Origin: Cryptomeria japonica
Lineage: Eukaryota > Streptophyta > Pinopsida > Cupressales > Cupressaceae
NCBI RefSeq assembly: GCF_030272615.1
Contig: NC_081412.1
Location: 693,664,083-693,728,082 of the forward strand
Length of the DNA: 64,000 nucleotides
Reading direction: 5' to 3'
Below are positions 1 through 12,282 of the stretch, one piece after another. Every line of letters begins with the position of its first letter. Within the stretch, counting starts at the first letter, position 1. The notes beneath the pieces were generated by a model, which searched no databases, was not told where the DNA came from, and saw only the letters and a list, made by a program, of their open reading frames with translations. Position numbers and translations under genes: made by a program.

Positions 1-504
1 ACATTCTAGATGTAAAGTTGTAGATATTTGTAAAGATTTTATTGTAATATTTTGAAGTTGTAAGAGAAACCTTTAACAGGGTAAAATACTCTAACAAAGT
101 CTATAAATTGGAAAGCCTTTAACTAGGTCCAGCATTTTAGAATAAGTGTTGTAAAATCCTTTAGCAAGGTAGATCTAATGATCTTGATACTCCTAAAAGG
201 GTAAGCTATCAAAATTAGCTAAACATGTAGCTCTAACCAAGCACTCTTTATTATTGCAGTAGTGAAGTTGTGGGTGCCATCCCCACTGTAGTTTTTCTCT
301 CTAACCAAGAGTTTCTGCATAACCAAAATATATGTGTTATGGAGTGAATCATGTATGATTGTTATTTATTTGTTTTAGCTTTATGTTATGTTACAACATT
401 TTTTGGTTTATGTATAACAGTAAAGATATTGTTGAAGAAAAGTTTTGAAGTACTGATTCACCCCTCCCCTCTTAGTACATTAGCTTTCCATATTCGGCCT
501 AACA
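1..504 (+). mobile_element. 3' end of a Ty1-copia LTR, element off the left edge
   Basis: The stretch ends in CCTAACA, preceded by the run GATTCACCCCTCCCCTC typical of the U5 end of the other copia LTRs here, and has the conserved U5 core around 281-345 (CCCCACTGTAGTTTTTCTC). No tRNA primer site follows position 504, so this is the right end of a 3' LTR or of a solo LTR whose body lies left of the window. Orientation is inferred from the order of the U5 motifs. The short ORF at 351-590 runs across the LTR boundary and is not a gene. Confidence 0.7.
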
Positions 505-1599
505 AATTCTATATTACTCTTCAAAGAGATTACAATAAAAAAGAATTTCCTCAACCTTGCATGAATTCGACAACATTTGTGTACCTATAAAACAAACTTA
601 CTTTTCTCCAACTCAACCCCTCAATATATAGACCCTTGGGGGCTCAATTTACCACCATAAAATATTAACATGAGCCAAAACAAGGTTCTGAAAAACCATG
701 GTAAAATTCCATTCAACCCCTACATTCCAAACATAGCCTCTTACATGGCATTATACCTTCTTACAAGTTGTCATAATAATCCCCCAAATATAGGAGATAA
801 TCTTACATGCATCATAGACTATTAATAACAAATCTAAGGATGCTCTTATGTGTGTCATAATAACTTATTTCCACATCCAAAATGATTCACCTACTTTTAG
901 CCCTTATAGTTGTCATAGAATCTGTCATAACATCCCTAAAAATAGGCCTTACATATTATACCACTCGATGGGCAATTTTGTCAACTAAAAACTTGATTTT
1001 TAAGGCACCGACATGTGGCAAAAGTGCCAACTAATAAAACCCATGCCCCTTATGTTAGAGCATAATTATTTAATTACATAAATGTCAAATAACCATGGGA
1101 AAATGTGAAATAATAATAAATACATAATTTTGGAATTGCTAAGATTGAGACACTTTAATTCCCAACATGTTTGAAGGTTGAAAACCTTCAAATTTAGGTA
1201 GTTTCCAAAAATGGAAATAAAGGGACATCCCTTTTACAAAAACTTCCAAAAATTAAAAAAAAGGACCTTTTGTTATCATTGTTTTAAAAATGGATGTTCT
1301 CAATCTATAATTGGCTAAATTTTTGAAAATTTTGAGTCTGATATTGCCCTTGTTGCTTCAAAACTGCTTTAAGTCCAAAGGGGTTTAGGGTTTAGGTTGT
1401 AATCGCTTTAATGTCTGATAAAAACCCTTTTTGCTTCTAATTCTGTGTTACTTTATTCACTTAAGTGATGGGTCCATTTATCATAAAAGTGTTCCCCCCT
1501 TGTCATTTACCTAGGCAGTCCCTTTTAAATTTTAAATTTTTGTTTGCTTTTAATGTGCCTTTTCTAATGTTCGTTAGGCCTTATAAGCATCATGCAACT
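505..1599. other. AT-rich DNA without recognisable gene
   Basis: No ORF of note, no LTR pair and no repeat shared with the rest of the window was seen. It contains a small perfect hairpin (1170-1192) and two adjacent TTTAGGG units near 1383, too few to call telomeric DNA. It may be the outer part of the element or gene that carries the 3271-6900 ORF. Confidence 0.6.
1170..1192. repeat. perfect short inverted repeat
   Basis: Arms TTTGAAGGTT and AACCTTCAAA (10 bp each) flank the 3-base loop GAA. Function is unknown. Confidence 0.6.
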
Positions 1600-2950
1600 T
1601 TCTGTTGATCTGATGGCCCATGTTGATTCGCGACCAAAAAGTGCTTGAAAGTTAGCTTCCACAAAGTAGCAAAAGGAAAAAGTGGACCCGACATATACGT
1701 TTAGACTGAAGCTAAACACCGATCAAGTTTCATCTGATTGAATGGACGACATGGTTTCGGGAGACCAAGCTGAACGTATTTTAACCTTCATGAAATGGTG
1801 AAAGGTTTTGGTGTGTTCCCTGGGACAAGCGATCTTCTTTGGGTTAAAGAATGATCGGGTTGGAAAGAGATCAACAAATTGCATTGATTTACGATCAAGA
1901 GATGCACGAGTTCTACCTTCAGCGAAATAGTGAAAAGGTGGCAGGTCCTGCTAAAGTTGGTAGTGAAATGTGGTAGGTCCAGCTGGCAATGACAGAGCAA
2001 TGACGAGGCACTTAGTTGGTGGTCTGTAGTGGGCCCGAGCAAGGTTGCCATAGAAAGGAGTAAATGACAAGCAAGTTTTTGAGATCTAACAGCTTGCATG
2101 AATTTGTGAAGATAAGATGCTGGTAGGTTAACCTTTGCAAAGTGGTGAAAAGGCTGGTGGGCGCAAAGGACAGGTAAGGCATGAAGGTAAAAGTAGATCA
2201 GGTCTGTTTTGATCTAATGGTTCTCGTGGTTTCATGGCTCCAAGCCAAATGAAGAATAATGTTCATGAAGTCACAAAAGACAGGTGGAAATCACATGGAG
2301 GCGTGACGTGGCATAACAGTTGTCGCTTTTTGTAGAACTTGATAGTGATGTGTTGGGTGACACGTGGTTTTAAAACATGGTTAAGGGCCCGCTTAGGTGT
2401 AACCGATAGTTATGTGGGAATAATAAAGATAACATGTGGTGGATTAAAGGTGGAACCCAGAGTAGTTTCTAGGTCTAATGACCGATTGCCATGTGTCATT
2501 TTTCAACTGGAGAACAAGTGGGGAAAGTAATTCCTGGGTAAAGGGCCCACTTAAAAGGAATTCATCTCAAGATTGATCCAATGCTTCTCATTGTTTTGTG
2601 GCCCAAAGATGCCTATAGATTAACTTCAGTGAAATGGCAAAAACCGTTAGCCGTCAAGATGAGGCACGGTTAGTTAAAAGGATTGACGGTCCCGGTTGGA
2701 GTTAAAGGCCGGGTGATTTGAGTTTGATCTAACACTTGGCGTAGCCTCATGAAGGAAAAGTGAATGACTTTTAAAGTCTGTGAAGTGGCAAAAAGGAGGT
2801 AGGGCACAACACTAAAGCAAAGAGATTAAACGGAGATAAAGATGGTGTAAGTTCTCATGATCCAACAGCTAGCGTTGTTTCGCAAAAGAAAAGAGCACAG
2901 GTTTTATGTTCTATGAAATCGTGAAAGAGCGAAACAGAGGAAAGACTTAG
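1600..2950 (+). repeat. degenerate repeat array upstream of the long ORF
   Basis: Two short motifs recur in turn. Motif A resembles GATCTAAYGG (near 1612, 1728, 2077, 2208, 2473, 2572, 2724 and 2858). Motif B resembles TTCAGTGAAATGGTGAAAAGG (near 1657, 1788, 1916, 2131, 2625, 2778 and 2907). Spacing is irregular, commonly 100-200 bp, so this is a badly decayed tandem array or a set of repeated regulatory blocks. Short ORFs inside (1788-2099 minus, 2339-2530 plus) look fortuitous. The array stops about 300 bp before the ATG of the long ORF. Confidence 0.5.
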
Positions 2951-3270
2951 AGAAATTATGACCTGTTGGAGCCAGTTTTGAATTCAATTTGGCGAATTCA
3001 ATTCTGAAAAGAAAGCCGAAGCATACGGAGTTAATTTCCAAAAAACTTAAATGCCAACTTGTCCAATTGAGTCCACATCAACTTGATTGTTGAATATTGT
3101 TTCACTGAAGTTTGTTGCAGAGCGAATTGTGCAGGGAGATTTTCTTCAAGTGAATAATTAGGTTTTCTATGCTTTTCTTGATAACTCTTGGTTTGTTTCC
3201 AAATACCATTGTCTGAATTACTTCATTGGAGGTCTGTGCTAGCTTCTAGTGGTATAATTGTTTGACCAGA

Positions 3271-6200
3271 ATGGCACCCAGAAGAGAATTAACAGGGAAG
3301 GTGAATTACCAGGACCGAAATATCTATGATGATTTTTTAGAGCAACTAACCATGTCCACCAATGTTGGGGCCAAGGCCAAAGAGCTAGTACCCAAGAACC
3401 CTCATCTAAAAATCGGAGATGGCCTTTATGATAAGGGTAATTGGTTGAGGGACCCTGAAATAGGATTGTTAGGTTTAAGACTATTCAAAGTCAGTTTTGG
3501 GAAGAGGAATTCCCCAGCTCCTTTAAATGGCATATGGGAACAAGATGTAGGAAAGCTTGTGGTCCTAGGTGTTTTTATGGATATAGATCTGTTAGCCCTA
3601 ATTGCACAAAATTATGTCCCTATGGCAAGATGCATCAGGAACATAAAGGGATCAGTCTTGATTGAGATAAATGAAGATGAATTCAGGAAATTGTTTAAGC
3701 TCAGTGAGTCCTCCAATTTGTTAGAGCCTATTGACTTTGAGTCACTAGCCCAGGTGTACAATGCTCAAAGGGATCATCTTAGAAGTGGCCCATTGAAAGA
3801 ATTCTTTGTAAAGATAGGGGGGTTAATAGTTGTAGGCCCCAACACAATGGAACCATTCTCTCTCAACTTATTTACTCTGAGAGATAACGGTATGTATTGG
3901 GCATTATGCTAGATCTTTGGAGAGGATGCTGAAAAGAATATGCCAACCCATTACATGTTAATGATTGCACAAATTCTAAACCCCTCCCTAGCTATAACAT
4001 TTGATTATGCCTAATACCTTGCTAATGCAATTCATAAAGGGCTGGTAGGAATCAAGAATGGTAAAGTGGATAGGCCATTTGGATGGTATTCCATGTTAAT
4101 GCACATGTTCTTGTTCAAAGGTGCTCATTATTTTTCAAAGGAAATGGACCCAAACAAGATAAAGGATAAAGAGGAGATGCCAGTGCAATTGTGGAGTACT
4201 ATTCTATCTTGGGATAGAGAGGATGCAAGTTATCTAAAATTTTATAGATGCTTTGCATCTAAAATTAGGATTCCTCTATGTAGAGAAAACCCTAGAATTC
4301 CTAAGGCTCTTTTGGAGTTTCTCAAACCAAAGGAGTTTGCAGAGGATATCAAGATTGTTCACAATTGGGGAGACATATATTTTTACCCTGTGTCTACTAT
4401 TTCTAGAGTGTTTGGATTTAGAGGCACTCCCTATTTACTACACTATCAGGTCCCATTGAAGATAGGGATTGCAGAAGTCCTGAGACGAATTGGGGGAGTA
4501 CAAGAAGCAGAGCCAACCAATATAGATAAAGGGACTATTTTCCCAACTATTACCATGGCTCACCATTTTGTGATCACTAAGGGTGGATGGAAATTTTTTG
4601 AAGAATTATTTAGGCCATATAGGTTGTCTACTGCAGTGTCAAGATGTGCAAACCCCGAGGATTTTTTCAATGGCATGTTCAGAAAAAGAGCAGTGTGCAG
4701 AGGTAGGCCTCATCAATTCCAGTTCCTAGAAGATTTGATTAGAAATGAATTCAGCTTAGATGAGAAGGAATTGAGGAGGGAGAAGTGGGTTGCATATAAG
4801 AAAGCTCTTGATTTTATCGATCAATTTGACACTAGCTATGATCCTCTCTCTAGCTTCAACCCATTTGAAGAGAAAATAAAGTTCCTGATTCTTTATTTTG
4901 AAGACCTCATGTAGACTTTAAAAGAAAAGAGGGAGGCCATAATGCAAAATGATCCTGATAAGGCTAAGATGGTATTGGCTAAGCCTACCTTTGCTAGAGA
5001 TATCCCACCTGATGACTATGTAATGCACAAAAGGTCAAGGCACACTGTGATGATGCTAGTGATAGGTGAGCCTTCCACTTCAAAAGGGAAGAGGAAAATT
5101 GAAGATGTCATTGACATTAAGGATTCCCCTAAGAGGCAAAAAGCAGGAAAGGAAATTGAAATTGATGAGCCTCAATATTCACCCTCTCAGTCTCCTATCT
5201 ACATTGGAGATGAACAAGTTGTGGCTGAACAATTATTGCAACTAGGGAGTCTCAGTGAGATTGCCTACACCTATGAGGAGACCCAAGAGGGGATGCCCGA
5301 AGAGCCACCTACTATTGAAATGGATTTGACTGATGGTGAGTTAAAGGGCCAAGAAATGGACCTTACTATTGCGCAAGCTAGTGAAGAATTCCTAGCTGAT
5401 AGCAATTTTGTCACATCAAAAGCTTTTATGCAGTTTGTATGGAAGCAAAACATGGAGCAATTTAGGGTTAGATGTGAAAAGAGGAAAAGTGAACAACCTC
5501 TCAAAAATACAACTCAGGTAGAAGAAGAAATAAAGCAAAAAATGATGGAAGAATTCAAGACAATCATCCCTGAGAAAGGAAGAGAGATGGTAACAAAGGC
5601 TGGTGTGTTGATTCTCCCTGAATGGGATATAGCTGATGCCTTAGTACTTGATGTAGTGAGGAAAGAAACAAAGCCTATGGAAGGAGTGACATTCAACAAG
5701 GATAATGTTGCTCTTGTCATGTGGTCATTAAAGAAGGATGAAAACAAAAGAAGGAAGAATACATCAGATTCTAGCCTCTTAGGAGGCATGATAGTTAAAA
5801 GAGTCCAAGACATAGGGGTAGTGGAAGCTGCTAGCACAGTACTAGAGACAGCCAAGTTTAATGTGGTAGTAGCAGAGAAAGAGGCACAAGAAAAGGCTAA
5901 TCTCCAACTAAAGTTGGAGACTGCTTTAAAAGCTTAAAATGATGCTAAATAAGGAATAGCCAACAGAGACATCATGATTGCTAGACTCCAGAATCAATTG
6001 GCAGGTCAACATCATCTAGGTGAATCTTCTACACTCATGATAGCCTCCTCTCTAGCAAGCCCCCCTCCTACTAGTCCCATCATTGAATACCCCCCTTCTC
6101 CTATGCCTTCCAGTTCCCAATTACCTGAAAATGTCCAACATGAGTTGGAAAAGTTGAAACAAGCTCAGACCTTGTATGCAAACAAATATGAGGAGAAGGT

Positions 6201-6900
6201 GAAAGCCACCATTTTGAAGTTTCCTAAATTAGTCAAAACCTCCAATGTATACATAAAAATGAAGAGGATTCTTGAGATTTTGATCAAATTCAAAGAAGAA
6301 GAAGCCACTTTGGAACCAATCCTGAATAAGTGGGTACCTAAAAGTAAGGAGTTAGAGCTCATGTGTTCCTCCCATGCAGATGCAGAAGAGAATGACAATC
6401 TTAGGTCCACAAATGAGTTTATAAAAGAGATGAATATTCTTTCAGTGGAAGGAACAGGTATAAAAAGAAAAGCCCAACTTTATAGAAAAGAATATTCAGA
6501 TCATAAATTTGAAATATTTCCAAGAGGTTTCATTGGTCTTGTTCAGCTAAAGGAAGAGAAGACTTGGTTAAAGGAAGTGGACCATAATTTGTCCCTAAGG
6601 ATCAATCAGATTATTAGTACTGATGACACATCCTTATTTGTCCAAACAATTGAGGAAATTGATAAAGTGAAATCTCATTATGGTTTCATAGAAATAGAGA
6701 TTGGGCATGTACGAGTTACTCGGAAGTGGCTAGAAGATATGAAATAGAAGGTTGTTAGTTTTACTTGGCCTAGTGATGATGTGTATCAGAAGTGGAAAGA
6801 TAATTATATGGGATAGAAAGAAGATGATCGGGAGTAGTTACAAGAGGTTGGAATAGAGCAACAAGCAGAGGAAGCCATAGATGCTGAAAAGGACTTATAA
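3271..6900 (+). pseudogene. decayed long ORF (about 1,209 codons), unknown transposon-associated protein
   Basis: One reading frame runs from ATG 3271 to TAA 6898-6900 and is broken only by eight premature stops: TAG at 3910, 4912, 6745, 6814 and 6835, and TAA at 4012, 5935 and 5950. I found no frameshift. I chose the ATG at 3271 because the frame upstream offers only a TTG (3262). The first about 550 residues look globular, with several Trp/Phe-rich blocks (for example FGWYSMLMHMF). Around residues 606-627 lies a basic, bipartite NLS-like patch (KRKIED...SPKRQK). The next part is acidic and Glu/Lys-rich, then a Pro/Ser-rich linker, then a helical C-terminus. No zinc knuckle, protease, RT or integrase motif is visible. 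The general look recalls plant transposon proteins of unknown function, or the extra ORFs of large retrotransposons, but I cannot name a family. A broken host gene is the alternative. Confidence 0.6.
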
Positions 6901-6977
6901 CTGCTTTTTGGAAAAGGCTGTTGTTTTGTAACAAAATTTCTTTTGAAAGGTCCGAAGCTTGTATGCATCCATGATAT

Positions 6978-6986
6978 TATAAATAG
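6978..6986 (+). promoter_or_regulatory. TATA-like box
   Basis: TATAAATAG in plus orientation, in a region that may be the 3' flank or 3' LTR of the preceding ORF-bearing element. Only the sequence match supports it. Confidence 0.25.
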
Positions 6987-7823
6987 ATACTAGGACATCT
7001 AAAAAAGGGGATCCCAAGAATTTGTAAGAAAACTCTACAGAAATATATCTGGGATTTTCTAGTCTTATGGAGAATACTCTCAGTTTTGTAATATTTTCTC
7101 AAAATTAATATCAATATACAGACTATCAACTTTCGAGCCTAAATGTTGTGTTGTCTTTTGGTCTACTTGCAAATATTTACTATTTTCAATATGAGTAATC
7201 TAGGGTTATTCATTTGAGTATGGATTGTAAGGCAATCTTAAATAGAGGTGTTTCTTAGCTTTTCTCTCCAAGAGGGAAATTAAATACGCATGAAGCATTT
7301 CTATCAGTAAATTCCTTGTGGGAGATTTCAAATTTGATGAATGCAGTTTAGTTTGATAAAGGTAAATTCTTATGCATGTCAGGCATATGTGGGGTTTTAT
7401 AGAAGCCGAGGTGATGGAATGTGTGGAGATATTTGATTGTGGAAGTATTATTCAAATTTAGATGACTTTGTGGCCTGGATAAGGCACTGGTATCAATTGT
7501 GTTTATCTTTTATATATCTTGTAGGTCAATACTGAACATGAGTATAAGCTTTCTTTCTTTGTTTCAATTAGTTTTGAGGTGATAAGATTCATTGGTTTTC
7601 AGACTGGTTTACTATGGATCTGTCTTTTAAAAGTGTGAATTCAATTCACATAAGGTATATCTGCCTAAACTTTGGATAAGTTCGAAATGTAGAAGATTGT
7701 GAAACCTTGTCATATGTTTCTCTGAAGTTTCCTTCTCTTTGATCTCTCTCTCCTGCAGATAGAGTTTAGCTTTTTATTATAAGGGTTTTTAAGGGGAATT
7801 AGAATTTGAGAACAACACCTTTA

Positions 7824-7896
7824 TTTGAAGGTCCTTTTTTATTTCTTTTTTATGAAAAAAATTCATAAAAGGAATAAAAAGGGACTTTCATTCAAA
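7824..7896. repeat. long imperfect hairpin
   Basis: The left arm (7824-7855, beginning TTTGAAGGTCC) and right arm (7862-7896, ending TTTCATTCAAA) pair over more than 30 bp with a few mismatches around a short A-rich loop. It could be a remnant of a foldback element. No target-site duplication was recognised. Confidence 0.55.
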
Positions 7897-8084
7897 GGTC
7901 CATTTTTTCAATTTTTTGAAATTGCCTTCATTTCAATTCTTAATGGTTTAGCTACTATAGATGTCGAAAAGTGAAGATTTGGAAAAAAAAAATGTAGATT
8001 TCAATGTCCCACTTTGGCCAAAAAGTGGAACACAATATTAAGGGATCACCAGAATGGAAGAAGTTGGATGAATTATAGATCACA

Positions 8085-10592
8085 TGGAAGCATTGTGTTG
8101 TCATTGATGTCAACCAGTATGGGATGACTACCTATACGAGAGATGTATGTGCAACACTATCATGAAGGAGTAAATAATGAGATATCTTTGATATCACCTT
8201 CTATTGCAGAGCACTAGTAAGGTAAGAAAGAGATTGTCATTTAGAGGAATGATCACTGGAGTCAGCAGTACGCAACTTAGTGCCTGACTTGTATGGATGA
8301 AAGGGCAAGGTCATTAGTAAAGTGTATCATCAATAAGGAAAGGATGTCAATAGGTAAGTGGTGTGTTGACATGGAGAAGATAAATCAACCAAGTGAGTGG
8401 TTGTCAACCGGAAAGACTATGACAAGTGTACAAGCGGGATGGGCAAGGTGCTTGAGCTATTGTTTGTGATGAAGAGGTAGAATGTTACCTAAATCACATC
8501 AACACATGAGGAGAAGGATGAATAGGTCACCGGTATACTGTGAGGATGTAGTTAAATAGGACTCCCACCTGATGAAGATGCAGTCACCATGTGAAGGAGA
8601 TGACTAACAGTGAATGTACCTACACTAGATCACATGTGCCTGTTTGAAGAAGTGTTGCACAAATAGGGAAGTCACATGAGTGCATTGCAGAATGCAGATG
8701 ACAAGGAGTCACTCTACCAATAAGTAAATATTATCTCCCATTATTCATAATTACATTATATCTCTGTGAGATAAGGTAGATAAGGAAAAGACAAGTGTTT
8801 GAAGGCTCACACTAGATCTACCAGTGAATTGAAGGAATGCCTTGAGTGCATGAAATCAGGGTTATGCACTAGACTGACAGAGAAGGCATCTTGGGATGTC
8901 AGTGCAGATGATGAGTGATGGTTTTGTCCTCTTTGACAAGCCAGTAGAGATGTTGTCTAATCTGATGATGAAGAAGGTAAAGTAGAGCAGCTGAAAATAG
9001 AAAATGAAACCAGCATGCAGATGCCTTAGTTGGAATCCACTAAAGGTTGATGATATGATGTCATCAGGATGGCTACCAGTAAGCATGAGAACTGGTAAGG
9101 AAGAAAAGAGGCTAAGAGATGTGGTTCTACCTGATGAGAATGATCATGCTATGGATTGACATGTCTGGCGACCGGTTAAGGTGTACCACTAGTAGTTCAA
9201 AAAAAGGTAGACATGAAGAATAACCAGTAAAAGTGTGAGATACTGGCAGGGTTAGTAAACCGATAGAAAAGAAGAACCAGTTGTGTGTTTGGTCAATGAT
9301 CCTATCTAAACTGATACATCGATCCAAGCTAGTACTTGGTCGACATGGATGTCATGTGGTGTCAAGGTGACAAACTTGCTTGTAGCAATAGATGGTGTGT
9401 GCACTGACGAGGTAGTTGCAAAGTTGATCAACATTAATGGTAGATCTCATAAATCATGGGATGTGTTGCATGTTGTTGCAGATGTTTACAGCTTGAGGTC
9501 TAGACGACAACTAAGAGCCAGCTTGGAACCATTGAGGAGATCGAGGTAGAAGATGGAAACCACAAGACCAATTTTGGTGTTTGACCAAGAAATCAGCCGA
9601 CAGGGTAAAAAGTAGATTGCCAAATATAGAAGGCATGATCAAGAAGGTGTGTTAATGACGGTGATGAGCAAATAGCTATCTAGGTGATCAAATTGAATAA
9701 GATCTAATTGGATTTGGTTTTCCTTGAGGTTGGTGAGGAAACCCTAACCGCCCATGTTTTTGAATTGGTTTTTGGCAAGAAAACCAAGTTATAAATAAGG
9801 AAGCCAAAATAATTGAAGTTTGCTGCTCAACAGAAGAAGATAGTGCTACTGTAGACTGATTGAGTGTTACTTCTGCATGTGAGAGAAAATCAATCAAGTA
9901 ATCAATGAGTATCTGAGAAGAGACTGAGTGTGAGGGAGAACCAAGTTGAAGTGTTCAACTAGTAGCAGTGGTGTCCATACTAGCAGAGCAGAAGTGAAGG
10001 AAGCTGCAAAGAAGGTAGACATAGAACCGATAGAGTATAGTATCGATAAAGAGCAGCACAGTGAGGAGAAGATCCAATAGAGAAGAATAGAGGAGAGGTG
10101 AAATGGTAGATTTTACCAAAAATATAGCAGTAGATGAGAGCAGCAGAAGAGTGAACTGGTGTAGCAGAGAAGGTGTCTCACCAACAGAAGTAAGTTGTGT
10201 GCAAAGGTTGCAAAACTCTTTTGTAACCAGGATATTACTTTTGTATTTGATTTTTTATTGTGATCACTGAGTTGTAGCTCTATGTAGGGGTTGTAGCTCC
10301 TTGGGTTGGTGCCCTAAACATTGTAATAGAGTTTTGATTGTGAGGCTGGATTGGAGCAGTAGATTCTAGCAACATTGCTCACCAAGGATTTTCCCATCTT
10401 GGGTTTTCCTCATACATACTTGTGTTATGTGATGTCCCCTTGTGTGATTGCATTTTTGCTAGTCTCCCCACTAACCGGTAATTCTAATTTGAGTTAGATC
10501 TAATAACCGGTATGCTCACATAGGAAAGTTTAAGGAAAAAGTTTGAGAACCATTGATTCACCCCCCCTCTCAGTGGTGCATTGTGTCTAACA
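8085..10592 (+). repeat. 5' LTR of the gag-only copia element (2,508 bp)
   Basis: It aligns with 20585-23181 through its length. A TATA box lies at 9789-9796. Many ACCGGT boxes of the 3' LTR are seen here as ACCAGT, ACTAGT or similar. The end GATTCACCCCCCCTCTCAG, then ...CTAACA, sits directly before the primer site. Short ORFs inside are fortuitous. Confidence 0.85.
9789..9796 (+). promoter_or_regulatory. TATA box of the 5' LTR
   Basis: TATAAATA, conserved in the other LTR at 22291-22298 within a better-conserved block of about 100 bp. It leaves about 800 bp for R-U5. Confidence 0.65.
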
Positions 10593-10594
10593 AT

Positions 10595-10606
10595 TGGTAT
10601 TAGAGC
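10595..10606 (+). promoter_or_regulatory. primer binding site (tRNA-iMet)
   Basis: TGGTATTAGAGC, one mismatch to the usual plant copia primer site TGGTATCAGAGC, two bases after the LTR end. Confidence 0.85.
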
Positions 10607-11286
10607 ATATGTACCCTGTTTATCAAGTTTTCTCTCACTTGGGTAGATTTTGGCTTAAGGACACAATGATATCTTTAGTGTCAATCCCAGCTCCATTGTT
10701 TAATGGGTTTAACTATTCCATTTGGAGTTGTAGAATGGAAGTTCACTTATCCTCTCTAGGGTATGATGTTTGGATGTCTATTGTAAATGGTTGCCCAAGT
10801 AAAGTCGGTTCTCCCACCAATTTAGATGCAGAAAGAAGAAACCAGTGCAATGAAACGGCTATGAAGGCTATTCTATGTGGGTTAACAGATGATGTCTCCT
10901 CATAGGTGGACATATGTAAATCGACAAAAATCTTATGGGAGAGATTGAAGAAGCTCTATGGAAATGAGCCTACTATTGTAGAACTGACTTGTGATGAAAG
11001 GATGAGAAATGCATCTCATGAATCTACAGATGATGAAGGCAGATCTGCTAGTAGCTAAAACAATGATGATGAAGGAACCCAACTCGTTATGGCTCAAGAA
11101 TTAGAAAATGAGAGGCATACACTTGAAAATGATCATGCAGATCACTCCTACTGACAACATGTGTTTGGGAGTGATAGTGAAGGTGAAGAAGAGGAGGAAG
11201 CAAAAGTTGATATTGAAGGAGAGATTGTAAATGCACTTGAAGAACTCAATAGAGTAAGAAAGGAATACAAGCTATTCGACAATGCT

Positions 11287-11291
11287 TCTAT
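11287..11291 (+). repeat. left target-site duplication of the nested element
   Basis: TCTAT next to the LTR end at 11292; the partner at 17901-17905 is GCTAT (4 of 5 bases equal). The size suits integrase-mediated copia insertion. Confidence 0.7.
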
Positions 11292-12062
11292 TGTTAGGAT
11301 TCCCAAAGATACTGAGAGGGGGGGATCAGTATCTAACCGGTTTATAAATTTACTTGACTTAAAACATGAAAAGTATATTAAAATTGTGTACCAGTAAACA
11401 AGAAATAATGTAGTAAACAAGAATAACAACAACCACATGAGAAGCACACCATAACATAGTATTTTAATGAGGAAAACCAGTGTGGGAAAAACCTTGGTGG
11501 GATTTGTGACCCACAATATTCACTTACTAGCCAATAAGGGAATATTACTCTTACAATAGGGGCCTGCACATGCAGGAAGGCCAAGTGTCTAGAGCTCACT
11601 GCTCAATCACAAAAGAAGTCACACTGACTTACAAAAATGGATTATATTAATCCAATGTCTTGTACTACTTCAGATTATGCTAGATCCAATACCGGTTTAA
11701 GCTCTGCTACATACATAAACCCTTAACCTATAATTTGCATATTAGGTCTTCTTATCTCACATCCTATCCCTTTCTTTTCTATTACAAAATGATCTCATAC
11801 ATATATGAGTCATATTTCAACTCGCCATGTCAGCTTACAATGATTTTACAATTAGTTACAAAATAAATTATAAACAAAATTCCTGTTGGCCAGGGTGTCG
11901 GTATCCTTCCTTTCACTAGCGATATTTTGTGTGCCGGTATAGAGTTTGTCATTGCTGGTGCCGGTATCCTGTCTTGTTGGTATCATATGATTGCAAGGTT
12001 GCCATCAATGAAAAACCCTTCAATCACCTATAATTTCTCATTGGAGTGTGCATTTGCCAACA
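11292..12062 (-). repeat. 3' LTR of the nested element (771 bp)
   Basis: Near-identical to 17116-17900. The U5 core (CCCACCAAGGTTTTTCCC on the minus strand) lies around 11439-11514. The short ORFs at 11148-11599 are LTR sequence read through. Confidence 0.9.
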
Positions 12063-12240
12063 ATCTCCCCCTTTGACATTGATGGCAACACTCATGAGAA
12101 AAAACAAAAGTGTCCAAAATGATATCCAATAATAGTCTGCCAAAATTGTCTTACCAAAACTATATGCTCCCCCTGAGAAGATGAAGTCCCTTCCTTCTGA
12201 CCATTTTTCTCATGCCACTACTCCCCCTTTGACATCAATG
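12063..12240 (-). promoter_or_regulatory. iterated polypurine tracts before the 3' LTR
   Basis: Minus-strand tracts read AAAGGGGGAGAT (12063-12074, touching the LTR), TCTCAGGGGGAGCA (about 12168-12181) and GTCAAAGGGGGAGT (about 12224-12237). The first is the functional position for plus-strand priming. Several tracts in a row are a known mark of the Sirevirus branch of copia. Confidence 0.7.
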
Positions 12241-12282
12241 ACAAAGGTTATCATTCACTATTAGTGGAGTACCGGTTACAAT

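Larger units (their letters stand above)
6901..8084. other. non-coding DNA between the long ORF and the copia element
   Basis: No coding potential was seen. A TATA-like TATAAATAG lies at 6978-6986, about 80 bp after the ORF, and a long imperfect hairpin at 7824-7896. The TATA-like site could belong to a 3' LTR of an element carrying the ORF, but I could not find a matching copy upstream of the ORF. Confidence 0.5.

Noticed and set aside
1377-1397. Interstitial telomere repeat
   Set aside because: Only about two TTTAGGG units, which is within chance for AT-rich plant DNA.
1788-2099. Small minus-strand ORF of 103 codons (and others of 60-90 codons across the window)
   Set aside because: No domain, no conserved copy, no coding signs; they are chance ORFs or shadows of gag-pol on the other strand.
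3271-6900. Alternative genetic code (TAA/TAG read as Gln)
   Set aside because: All premature stops are TAG/TAA, as in some ciliates, but the surroundings are clearly plant retrotransposons. Other genes here also have TGA, and the homologous gag copies show Gln codons in place of the stops.
6901-8084. 3' LTR of an element carrying the 3271-6900 ORF
   Set aside because: A TATA-like site is present, but no matching repeat was seen upstream of the ORF, so the LTR cannot be supported.
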